From Rhizopus sp. PT2906 (lineage: Eukaryota > Mucoromycota > Mucoromycetes > Mucorales > Rhizopodaceae), in the NCBI GenBank assembly GCA_025529335.1, contig JAMYHX010000405.1, positions 1-40,098 on the forward strand: 40,098 nucleotides of DNA. Reading direction: 5' to 3'. The position numbers and the translations under genes were made by a program. The notes under the pieces were generated by a model. It was given only the letters and a program-made list of their open reading frames with translations, made no database searches and was not told the DNA's origin. Position 1 is the stretch's first letter. Each line of letters starts with the position of its first letter. Of this stretch, positions 10,977 to 19,935 are shown one piece after another.

Positions 10977-12277
10977 TCATACGGAAGGTTGATCATTTGT
11001 TGCACCTTGACACATGAAAACATCAAGACGCTGATTGTTATTTCTTGCAGCGAATAGAAATATGTCCAGGATGTTGTGTCTAGTCATGATATCACGATTC
11101 CATACGATATTGCAAGTGTTTTGCTTACACTTCAATACTGTATGTACTCTTCGTTTTGATTTCTCAGTTACAGCATTATCCATATTTCTATTCTTACACC
11201 TGTTGTATATTTGGCTTGTCAAATATTCATCTAGCACAAATATTTCTAATTGGTTTCTGTAATATTTTTGCAAAGCCTTTTTTATAAGGCGGACAGGTGC
11301 TCCTCTGTTTTCTCTCAAACTGTTGTTAAACATACCATCGCCAAAAGCAATTATTGTTTTTCTGGGCTTATCAGGATGATCAAGAGGAGCAGGAGGACAA
11401 TATTTGTTTTCATTTTCGGCAGACGATGTCTTGATCCCAGCAGACGCCCTTTTGATATACTTTACGCTTCCGTGTATTAACCGCTTGCAGATTTCATGTG
11501 CCCCTTTTTGTTTACGAATGTAGCATTGAAACTTCAATTTTAATGGCCTACAGAATTTCTCTTGCTTAAATAAACAAGTAAAAAAAAAACATGCTTTGCA
11601 CTTACCAAGCATTTTCATTATATTAACTTGTAATATCATCATACAAACAGAGTCTTTCTTGACAGGCTTTTGCAAACTCTATGATATTTGTTGTCTTCAG
11701 TGAGCTTAGAGATTTTCAAAAACTGAACCGTGTATTGTTCTTGATGCTTCTTTCGTATAAAATTTGCATCATTATAGCCACACAGATGATAATACTCATC
11801 CAAATTTGTTGTCCTTTGCCTTACAGAAGTATCTACTGCGGCTAAGATTGTAGAAACACCTGGGTCTACTCCCCAAATATCATATCCATTTCGGATGTCA
11901 TCAATAAAATTTGAAGGATCTTTGGTTGTTGCCAAAGATCTCTTGACAGTTCGGGTAAAAAGAAAAGATATCGAATAACCATTCGTCATTATAACGTTTC
12001 TATTAATGATAATTAGATATTCCTCTATTGTATTATTATTTTACACATAGCTTACTTAAACTTCTTCTTTCCACTTGTAAGACTGTCTCTAGTACGAAAT
12101 CCCTGTTTGGTAAAATTGAACAAGTGATAGTAAAAATCAGTCAAGTCAGATTCGGTTTTCTTCCCTTTCGGGTAGTTTGGTATGCCACATTGTTTCACCA
12201 GTCTCCAAAAAGCTTGAGCATCAATTTGGATTGATTTTGTTCTTTCTGAGCTTGGTGATGTAGAATGTCTTTTCATT
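10977..12277 (-). pseudogene. Fanzor (eukaryotic TnpB-like RuvC nuclease), decayed copy
   Basis: Read on the minus strand from ATG at 12277 (MKRHSTSPSSERTKS). Exon 1 joins exon 2 through an intact intron (donor near 12052, acceptor near 11999) giving FKNVIMTNGYSISFLF. RuvC-I is DIWGVDPGVSTILAAVD (Asp codon near 11865). RuvC-II is EIFVLDEYLTSQ (Glu near 11227). RuvC-III is CNIVWNRDIMTRHNI (Asp near 11092). Between II and III lies the TnpB-type zinc ribbon: second pair C-x4-C (LKCKQNTC), but the first pair reads YNRC, so one Cys is now Tyr. Two lesions break the gene: a frame change near 11690-11710 (the frame switches just before KTTN) and a TAA inside DDITS-YNENAW near 11640. A second clean intron follows, with GTAAGT donor near 11605 and acceptor TGTAG, and restores the frame. 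Live relatives act as RNA-guided DNA endonucleases carried by mobile elements. I infer a once-active copy that is now dead. Confidence 0.78.
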
Positions 12278-13494
12278 TGAAGCAAAAAGAGGAGCAAAAG
12301 TGAAAGAGATTATTGTTGTTCATTTATCAAAATTCATTTAATCAATAAATCATATCCTTTTTTCAGGTCCAATAAACTTATGCTGTCGTAACATTTGATA
12401 TCGGCTTTAACGTGGAATCAAACAACTCAGTGAATACAGTGACAGAAGATGTTCTCTATTATAAATATAGCTTGAAGGATGTGTGTTGCCTCTTCTTTAG
12501 GCTTTACTCACAAATATACTTTTATTCAACCCGTCAGATTGTGAATGGTGTTAAAGTTGTCTTTTATGAGTTTCAGTTTAAACATACCTACTTCAGTCTA
12601 TAATATGTCTGAAATTAACTTCCTTTAAATAAAAGGAATAAATGTTGTCAACGTACATATTGTGAATTGTCATCAACTACTACAGAGTGCAGATGCCATG
12701 AATCAGCGCCATGGGTTTATTATGAGGCGCTATGTTCATATTTAAGATAACTTTGGCCTATGTACGAAATATACTGTTAATTTGACAATAAGGGGTGTAT
12801 AATCTTGTTTGATATAAACGTAGAAATACGACAAACACCCCATTCAAGGCTGGATCTGCTTGGGTGAAATTTATTTCAATCCAAATTCAATATATAGAAA
12901 ATGAATCATGTCGAGTTTATGGAGTTTAGCCTTAAATATGAAGCCAACATCCTCAATTATGACTTGTAGACTTTTAGTTTTATGGCACCCTTTTTATAAA
13001 GGAAGCAAAAACAACGTACAGCTCGTCTCATTATACTTACAAGACTAAATTCAGCAAGCTGGGATGTGTGTTTGATACTTTCTTAAAAAGTAATATATGC
13101 TGCAGTGCGCCTCACACTAATCAGTTGTATACTCGATAATGTGACGTAAAGAGAAACAGTTCTAATGCTTATTAACAAGGCATCACCTAGTTATATAACA
13201 GTATAGAAAGTATGATTTGAAAAAGTAAAAGTAATTTAACAGTAAGCGAGATAAACTACCCCTGTTGCCTAGTTTGCTTTTTATATGACCAATACGCATC
13301 TGTGCGCAATGTCTAATATATGTCAATTGATTCAACGTCGCTCAATATCTCAGAGATGGATTCAACAAGCTCACAAATCCTCTTTATTCCAAAAGCTCAA
13401 CAGTTTTCCTGCGGACTTGTTTTGGTTGATAAAATTTTTGCCTGGTTGTCTTTTTTGTTGCTTTCATTTTTCTCTCTTAAGCGCGTATTTAACA
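12278..13494. other. Gene-free stretch between Fanzor and RAE1
   Basis: No convincing gene. Frames longer than 60 codons (for example 12412-12603 and 13285-13587) have no recognisable motif; the second overlaps the RAE1 start in the RAE1 frame but reads as upstream sequence. A pair GGGGTGT/ACACCCC in inverted orientation lies at about 12790-12842. The right part should contain the RAE1 promoter. Some of it may be old mobile-element sequence from the Fanzor insertion. Confidence 0.4.
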
Positions 13495-14793
13495 ATGATG
13501 GATAATAAAGATTTTGAGGTAATTACAAACCACTTTAATAAAGCATGTTACTTATACTCTCTTTTAGGTTGCAAATCCTCCAACTGACGGCGTTTCTGGA
13601 ATAGATTTTTCTACACAAGCTGATTATTTAGCTGTTTCCTCATGGGATAATCAAGTAATTTAAACTCTCTACAGCTCGATGCTTTTTCTCATACAAAACT
13701 CGTAGGTTCGTATTTATGAAGTTCAAGCATCAGGAAATACAATTCCCAAGGCTTCTTATGCACATGAAGGACCTGCATTATGCGTTGCGTGGAGTAAAGT
13801 AAATATCTGAAAGCGCATGTTCAGTTTATTCGCATCTTAATCTTTTTTTTATTATTGTTCAGGACGGTACAAAAGTAGTATCTGGTGGAGCAGACAAAGC
13901 AGGAAGAATGTTTGATATTACGACCGGTCAGTCAACACAAGTGGCACAGCATGACGATACCATCAAATCCGTGAAATTTTTAGATCAAGGCAATGTACTT
14001 GCAACAGGCAGTTGGGATAAGACAATCAGATACTGGGACTTGCGTTCACCTACACCTATCGGAACCGTTCAGCTTCCCGAACGCTTATACAGTATGGACG
14101 CCAGAGGGCCATTAATGGTTGCAGCAACCGCAGAAAAGCATGTTTGTTTATTTGATCTGAATAATCCTACTGTTATTTTCAAAGTAAGACTTTTTAACCA
14201 AAAAAAGTGCTTTATTAACAGTGATCATAGCAAATAACCTCACCATTAAAATGGCAAACTCGTGTTGTTTCCTGCTTTGCTGACAGTAAAGGTTTCGCAA
14301 TTGGTTCGATTGAAGGAAGGGTTGGTATTCAATATGTTGACGAAAAGGAAGCTTCGTAAGTACTTTTAAACATGAAAGGGCCTGGTAACTTATGTTTCAT
14401 GTAGCAAGAATTTTTCATTCAAATGCCATCGAGATGATTCCAAGAATATATATGCAGTACACGATATCAACTTTCATCCTATTCACGGTACTTTCTCCAC
14501 TGCTGGTGCTGATGGAACATTCAGTTTCTGGGATAAGGACTCTAAGCAGCGTTTGAAGCCATTCCCTAAAGTCAATGGTCAAATAACAAGCACGGCATTC
14601 AACCGTAATGGTAGTATCTTTGCATACGCTGTTTCCTATGATTGGTCAAAGGTAGAGTGTAAAGAATCTTCTAAACAGTACTAACACACCAACTTAGGGT
14701 TACAAGCAAGCCCTTCCTACACTCACTCCAAAGATCTATTTGCATGCCGTAAGAGACGAAGAGATCAAGCCTCGTACCCCAAAGAAGCGTTAA
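13495..14793 (+). CDS. RAE1: mRNA export factor Rae1/Gle2, WD40 protein
   Basis: Seven phase-checked exons (13495-13518, 13568-13654, 13706-13798, 13863-14183, 14231-14355, 14405-14651, 14698-14793) give 330 residues. WD repeats are clear: YLAVSSWDNQVRIYEV, VVSGGADKAGRMFDI, VLATGSWDKTIRYWDLR, then SPLKWQTRVVSCFADS, IGSIEGRVGIQYVDE, FSFKCHRDD, NIYAVHDINFHPIHGTFSTA and GADGTFSFWDKD. The blocks VANPPTDGVSGIDFS and the basic tail PRTPKKR are typical of Rae1. It binds Nup98 at nuclear pores and takes part in mRNA export and spindle assembly. Two Met codons sit side by side at the start (13495 and 13498). The N-terminus before DFEVANPP is shorter than in animal Rae1, so an unseen upstream exon is possible. 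Confidence 0.95.
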
Positions 14794-15462
14794 TTCATCC
14801 ATATCCCATTCATCCATATACATTTATTATCGAGATTTACACAATTCAAAATCTATATAAAACTATGATCGTTTTAAATGAACTGCTTTTTTTAATGGAT
14901 TCTCTGATGCAAAGATCTACACAGGGTATGACACTGGACCCGTTTTTTTTTTATTGTTCCGCCTAATCCACATAACTGCTTTATTTCTGGCTTACTAATC
15001 CAGGGACATGAATACACCCTTCCTCATTATTGATCTACGGGAGATGTCTTGATATGTGCCGCAGCAGGGAAGAGAACGCTGACAAAGCTTGGTTGGTACT
15101 TGTTGCTGGTATTCAATAAGTATGCACAATCTAAACAAGACTCCACAATTTCTCTTTTATTTTTGTAGTCATAAACTGCTCATATTTATATTCACTCTAA
15201 AACCCTTTTACTGTTCCATTCTTTCATTTGATTTGAACAATACGCGGTTTTGGAACGCCTTTTAGCATTATATAATTTAAATTCCGGCTATGCCCTAAAG
15301 CACGGAAAAGCGCGGGACTGACGGGAGAATATCCGTTTACTCATTTCCTTATACGGTGTGTGACATCGTATGGATAATATTTATAAGCAGAGAGTGATAT
15401 AAGAGTTTTTTTTTTTTTTTTTTCCTTTTCTTTAATTTTCTATATACACACACAATTACATA
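14794..15462. other. Region between RAE1 and the oxidoreductase; possible short exon
   Basis: The first part is the RAE1 3' end. At 15030-15190 stop-free frames of about 40 to 50 codons occur on both strands: minus-strand frame ending AAAHIKTSPVDQ and plus-strand frame GDVLICAAAGKRTLTKLGWY. Neither has a start codon or a recognised motif, and they mirror each other, so I do not call a gene. The right part is the promoter of the next gene. Confidence 0.3.
15382..15387 (+). promoter_or_regulatory. TATA-like box of the Gfo/Idh oxidoreductase gene
   Basis: TATAAG about 76 bases ahead of the ATG at 15463, followed by a long T tract that probably lies in or near the 5' untranslated region. Confidence 0.4.
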
Positions 15463-16641
15463 ATGACTGATAACACTCAAAAGAAGATCAATGTTGGTGT
15501 TGTAGGCTTTGGTAAGAATGCAGGTTGAGTTGTAGTACAGGACTAACGATGCATGAACAGGTATGTCTGCTCGCGTTTTTCATTGTCCTCTGATCGTTTC
15601 TTCACCCTACTTGCACTTGGCTGCAGTGGTTGAAAGAAAGAGTGACAAGTCCAAGGATGTGTATCCATGGATCAGCGTGTTCAAAAATACCGATGACTTG
15701 TTTGCATCTTCCGAGGTTGATCTTGTTGTCATCACTACACCCAATGGTTCTCATTATCCATTAGCTCTTCAGGCCCTCAAGAGCGGAAAACATGGTAAGT
15801 GAAAGATGTTGCTACATGATGTTATGAAATAACACTTTTTGATATAGTGGTTGTTGAAAAACCATTTACGATTACATCTCAAGAAGCAGAGGATCTTTGT
15901 CGAGTGGCTAAAGAGACAGGGCTTATCTGTAGTGTCTACCAAAACCGTCGATGGGATGGTGACTTTTTGACCGTCAAGAAGTTGATCAATGCTGGTCATC
16001 TCGGTCGTCTCGTTGAATTTGAATCCCACTTTGATCGTTTCCGTAATTTTGTCAAGGCTGGCTGGAGAGAGCAATCCGATGCTCCTGGTTCAGGCATGCT
16101 CTACGACTTGGGTGCACATTTAATTGATCAAGCCCTTTCATTATTTGGTATGCCAAAGACTGTTTATGCTACAGTCAGCAACCAAAGACAGTTAAAGGAA
16201 ACCGATGTTGCTGATGATTTCACCATCATCTTGGGATATGAAAACTCTTTCAAGGTCATTCTTCGTTCAAGCATGCTCGCTCGTCATACGCCCGTTTTAC
16301 GATTCAATCTTCGTGGCATGAACGGTGGATTCAGAAAAGAATACTTGGATGTTCAAGAAGATCAACTCAAGGCTGGTCTAGTCCCTTCAGATACAGAATA
16401 TGGTATTGAATCTAGTGATCGCTACGGTTATATCAATGCCGATATTGGTGATGTTCATATTGTCGGCAAGGTCGACACAGAAAAGGGTGATTATTTGGCT
16501 TACTATAATAACGTGGGCGAGTCCATCTTGAAATCTGATCCCAGTCTATTGGCTGTTAAGCCTGAAGATGGCGCCAATTGTATTCGTATTATTGAGTTAG
16601 CCCAGAAGAGCAGTGATGAAGGAAGAGTGATTGTATTATAA
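15463..16641 (+). CDS. Gfo/Idh/MocA family NAD(P)-dependent oxidoreductase
   Basis: Three phase-checked exons (15463-15511, 15561-15794, 15848-16641) give 358 residues. The Rossmann fold starts INVGVVGFGMSARVFHCPLI (GxGxxxR/V type nucleotide loop). VDLVVITTPNGSHYPLALQA precedes the family motif VVVEKPFTITSQEAEDL, whose Lys is catalytic in this superfamily. The C-terminal half holds SVYQNRRWDGDFLTVKKLI, then GSGMLYDLGAHLIDQALSLFG with the conserved DLG(A)HxxD motif. It resembles bacterial YdgJ/YhhX-type enzymes and fungal GFO/IDH/MOCA proteins acting on sugars or dihydrodiols. The substrate cannot be told from sequence. No signal peptide is seen, so it is probably cytosolic. The intron positions show it is well settled in this genome whatever its origin. 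Confidence 0.93.
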
Positions 16642-16712
16642 AGTGTTCTGTTTATTGTGTAATAAAAAAGCCATTAGACAAAATATTGTGTGTATAAATG
16701 TGTATGCTTTTC

Positions 16713-17257
16713 TCATATTGCAGCTTGTGCAGAAGATAGAGGATATGCAAAGGTAGCAAAATCATCCTGTTTTGCTGTTGATAGTAGTGATGATAGTCTG
16801 TCAAAGGGAATACAAGCCCACCTACGTTGTCTTTTCACCTTGTTTTGGGATGGTATATGTGATTTAAAGGGCCAACTGAATTTGAATAAGCGCTTGGCTG
16901 TTGTTTGATGCTTTTCGGTAACTATGACTTTTTCCGATACGAGTATGGTTGGATCGCTCTGAATGGAGAAAGAGGATTGTATCCTCTGCTGTTCCTTTAA
17001 TAATCTTTCCTGTTCTATGATAGGTTCCTGTTCCTTTACAAACAGTAGTGTGTTCTCTTTTCTAAACTCTTTATAAGGAGGAAACTACGAGATAACAAAA
17101 GGTAAGATGCTTTAATTAAAAAATAAAGATGCAAAATTACTTGTTGATTAAACAATGTCAAATTTTGTTCAGTCAAGGCAAGACATACAGCAGTTTCTTC
17201 AACATCTGGTTTATTAAAGTGTATATTGACAAGAGAGGAATGACTATGAGGAAACAT
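16713..17257 (-). CDS. Orphan two-exon protein, 162 residues
   Basis: Found by joining two open blocks on the minus strand. Exon 1 (17141-17257) starts at an ATG: MFPHSHSSLVNIHFNKPD, then VEETAVCLALTEQNLTLFNQ. A 56-base intron with donor GTAATT and acceptor CGTAG leads in phase to exon 2 (16713-17084), which has no ATG of its own and so is easy to overlook. Exon 2 is open for 123 codons and includes a Gln/Glu-rich helix (EQEPIIEQERLLKEQQRI) and a basic-aromatic stretch (KRLFKFSWPFKSH), and ends SAQAAI before the stop. I do not recognise the family. A long stop-free exon in AT-rich DNA and a correct splice phase support a real gene. It ends 71 bases from the opposing oxidoreductase gene and starts 92 bases after the stop of the Fmp32-like gene on the same strand. 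Confidence 0.65.
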
Positions 17258-17349
17258 AAAGTAATAAAAAAAAAAAGAGGAAAAAAGAAAGGGGATCAGG
17301 AAAAGGGGAAAATGATTTTGTAAGATTAGGCGGAGTTTTCAGAATGTTT

Positions 17350-18027
17350 TCATGCAGAATATACCACTTCCATGTCAATAAAGCCAGCATTGCGTGCTTC
17401 TTCTTGCATTTGTTTTTTCTTTTTCAGTTTCCTTTCCCTTGCCTCTTGTTCTCTCTTGAGTGTATAGTTGGATAGTAGATAAGCTAGTGCACCAATGGTT
17501 AAACCAGCAGCACCGACGCCAGCTTAAAAAATGATGATGAGTTATATTGAACACGAGAACACATTATTTCTTACCAAGTCCCTTCCAGATAGTCTCTAAT
17601 CGTACAGATTCCAAGCCCATCTTGACTTCACTTAGTTTTATAGTCAGTTTGTTATTCAACTCCTGAATCTTGATATCAATTTCTTGTTGCTCCATTCTTA
17701 CTTCATTCTTCTTGTTATTCAATTCTAACATAATATCGTTCTTCATAAGCTCAACATTTTCATTCAGTCTCTGTGCTAATGTCTCCACCTCACGTTTTAA
17801 AAGGTCGTTGTCGGCCCTTAATGCTTGTACATCCTGTTGCTTCATCATCTGTATTTCTGTCTTTAACTCAGACAATCCCGCTTTTATTAAATACAAATCC
17901 TTTTTGGGAATAAGTCAAGAGAATAATAGTAATAAGGGGTAGACCTACGTTATCAAAAGTAGACTGAGGTAAAAGATTCTGCTCTGTTAATGCTACACTA
18001 AAAGATACTGTAAGCATTTCATATTAA

Positions 18028-18072
<45 letters not shown>

Positions 18073-18273
18073 TTACCTTTCTCGAAGTTTGAATTTTATA
18101 CCTTTCATCAAGGCAACTGCTTGTGGTCGAGTCAATCCTTGTTTTTCCAAGTGTAGAACTGTATTATAAGTATCAAAGTGATGCTGTACTTGATTATTCG
18201 CTAGTATTATGGTCTGTTTATATGTCGATGTATGGCGCCTAGTATGAAGCAAAACAAGTCTTTGGTGCAACAT
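17350..18273 (-). CDS. Mitochondrial coiled-coil protein of the Fmp32/CCDC90/MCUR1 family (DUF1640)
   Basis: Four phase-checked exons (18077-18273, 17949-17997, 17575-17899, 17350-17522) give 247 residues. The N-terminus is basic and rich in H, R and T (HQRLVLLHTRRHTSTYK), fitting a mitochondrial presequence. The family signature is FDTYNTVLHLEKQGLTRPQA, then LYLIKAGLSELKTEIQMMKQ and a long coiled coil to about residue 190. A single membrane span AGLTIGALAYLLSNYTL lies near the C-terminus and is followed by a basic tail. This layout matches CCDC90B/MCUR1 and yeast Fmp32, inner-membrane proteins linked to calcium-uniporter regulation in animals and to cytochrome oxidase assembly or proline metabolism in yeast. 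Which role applies here is not decided. Intron 1 contains a 35-base T tract (A tract on the coding strand). Confidence 0.88.
18032..18066. repeat. 35-base homopolymer T tract inside an intron
   Basis: An uninterrupted run of 35 T on the plus strand inside the 79-base first intron of the Fmp32-like gene. On the coding strand this is poly(A) between the donor and the acceptor, so nearly half of the intron is one homopolymer. Its length may vary between strains or be misjudged in assembly. Confidence 0.9.
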
Positions 18274-18318
18274 GTGAATATAAGGAAAAAAAGGAAAAAA
18301 ATAACAAATAATACTTTT

Positions 18319-19530
18319 TTATTTTGTTGCTTCAATCTTTTCAAAATGCTTTTTTGCTGCTGCAATATTTAACAACGTAGCTGCTGATTCTATTATTGGT
18401 ATGAGTACATGAATATAATGATCATTCCCCTTTTTACTTACGTATATTGGGATCAGACATGACAATCATCACATAAGTATTATTTGTCAATACATCGATA
18501 AACGCAGTAAAGCTGCTTCCTCTAATTTCCATACTTTTAAACCTGGTTTGTGATCGACTGCAGCCTAGGTTGAACTGTTTGATGATATTACTTATTTTTT
18601 CAAATCTATGATGATCTTGATGAATGATCGTTGCTGCTGTTGCAATCACTAGAAACGTTGTTCTCTCAAATAACACAACTTCATCTGCATCACATATACG
18701 ACAAAAGTTGTTCAAATGAGATTCAAGTATTCTGATATTAGGAATCAAGCAGTGCACAATCTTGGACCATGCCTATAATAATGATCAGTTGGGTGATGTT
18801 TTTATTGTTTCACTATCTTACGGCATAAAGAGTTTCATCCCAAATAGATGTACGAAAGGCCTGAATACTTAATGGCTCTGATCTCTTTTGAAGTTCTGTC
18901 ACTCGTTGTTCAAATATCTACACAATAGCGATGAGTTATATTTTTTCAAAGTAATAGACATTTTACTTGATCTCTTTGATGTTCTGGCACAAGATCCATT
19001 TTGTGTATTAAACAGAATATACGTGCTTCTTTTGAGTTAGCAAGAATAGCTTCTAAGCATGATTGATAATAGTGAAGATCCTTTTCCCAATCTCTGCTCT
19101 CAACGTCAAATACATATATAAGCACTTCTACATTTTTGAATATTCTGTCTCTTTGTGAAGCAAAGTAATTTTCCATAAAGGCTTCTTGTCTAAAAAAAAA
19201 AAAAAAGTATTAAAATCAAGCTTTTCTTTGTTGTTGTTGTTGTTGTTTACCCTCCACAGTCCCAAAGGTTTAATACTAAATTACCAAGGAATTTGACATT
19301 GGAATGTTCAACATCGACTATAGATTATATCTTTAATAAAAACTCTTTTGTAATGTATTCATTTACTTGTTGCGCCTAATCTTCGAGTATCTCGAGCTAT
19401 ATAGTTACTGAAAATGATAGACCGCATAGACGTCTTTCCTGAACCACTCTTCCCCATAAGTAGAACCTATATGTGTGTTAAAAGTATTCTTTCGAGTCTT
19501 TAAAAGCCTTACTTTCTCTTTCTTCTTCAT
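18319..19530 (-). CDS. GTR1: Rag family small GTPase, RagA/Gtr1 type
   Basis: Seven phase-checked exons (19513-19530, 19367-19466, 19251-19317, 18967-19189, 18822-18917, 18442-18772, 18319-18389) give 301 residues, near the usual length. After MKKKEK comes VLLMGKSGSGKTSMRSIIFS (P-loop), ARDTRRLGATIDVEHSNVKF (switch I with the conserved Thr), NLVLNLWDCGGQEAFMENYF (G3, WDCGGQ typical of RagA/B) and FCLIHKMDLVPE (G4 as HKMD, the Rag form). The C-terminal roadblock-like dimerisation domain follows (SIWDETLYAAWSKIVHCLIP and later blocks). It acts at the vacuole or lysosome as a heterodimer with a RagC/Gtr2 partner, passing amino-acid signals to TORC1. No Gtr2 is in the window. Kaptin, linked to the same pathway, is 14 kb away. 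Confidence 0.95.
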
Positions 19531-19935
19531 ATTGAATAATTATTTTTTTAAAAAAAAAGCGAAAAAAAAAGAACCTATATTGCATATGTGACTTTACACT
19601 CTTAAATCAATGCCGCTTTCTTTCTTTTTAGACAGCCAAAAAAAAATCTTTACATTGGTTGACAAACTATAATACAAGTATACTGCTTTGAAAAAATATA
19701 TATGTGTATGTATATATATGTAAACATCATGTGATGGTATTCGATCTGTCATTCTTTGATGCTGTGCGATGCTTGAAAATATCAGTGTACTGTTTATGCA
19801 TAATCAGTACAATCATATGCAAGATTGATTCATTTACAAAAGAAGCGGAATGTCAAAAGAGGATTGTCTTTGTTGCAGGAGAGTGTAACCATCAGTTTTT
19901 TTTTTTTTTTCTTTTTTCTTTTTACTTTATCAATA
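19531..19935. promoter_or_regulatory. Divergent promoter region of GTR1 and the USP25/28-like gene
   Basis: About 405 bases of AT-rich sequence between two start codons pointing away from each other. It has long A and T tracts and TA-rich segments (TATATATGTGTATGTATATA near 19697). No coding frame has a recognisable motif. An in-frame open stretch ahead of the right-hand gene has no conserved features. Confidence 0.45.

Noticed and set aside
12412..12603. 63-codon plus-strand ORF in the gap after Fanzor.
   Set aside because: Low-complexity, aromatic-rich AT translation with no motif or splice context.
13285..13587. 100-codon ORF overlapping the RAE1 start in the same frame.
   Set aside because: The part before MMDNKDFE has no similarity to Rae1 N-termini, and the frame ends in the first RAE1 intron. 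I treat it as chance upstream reading.
16690..16908. 72-codon plus-strand ORF after the oxidoreductase.
   Set aside because: It is the antisense shadow of the second exon of the minus-strand gene at 16713-17257.
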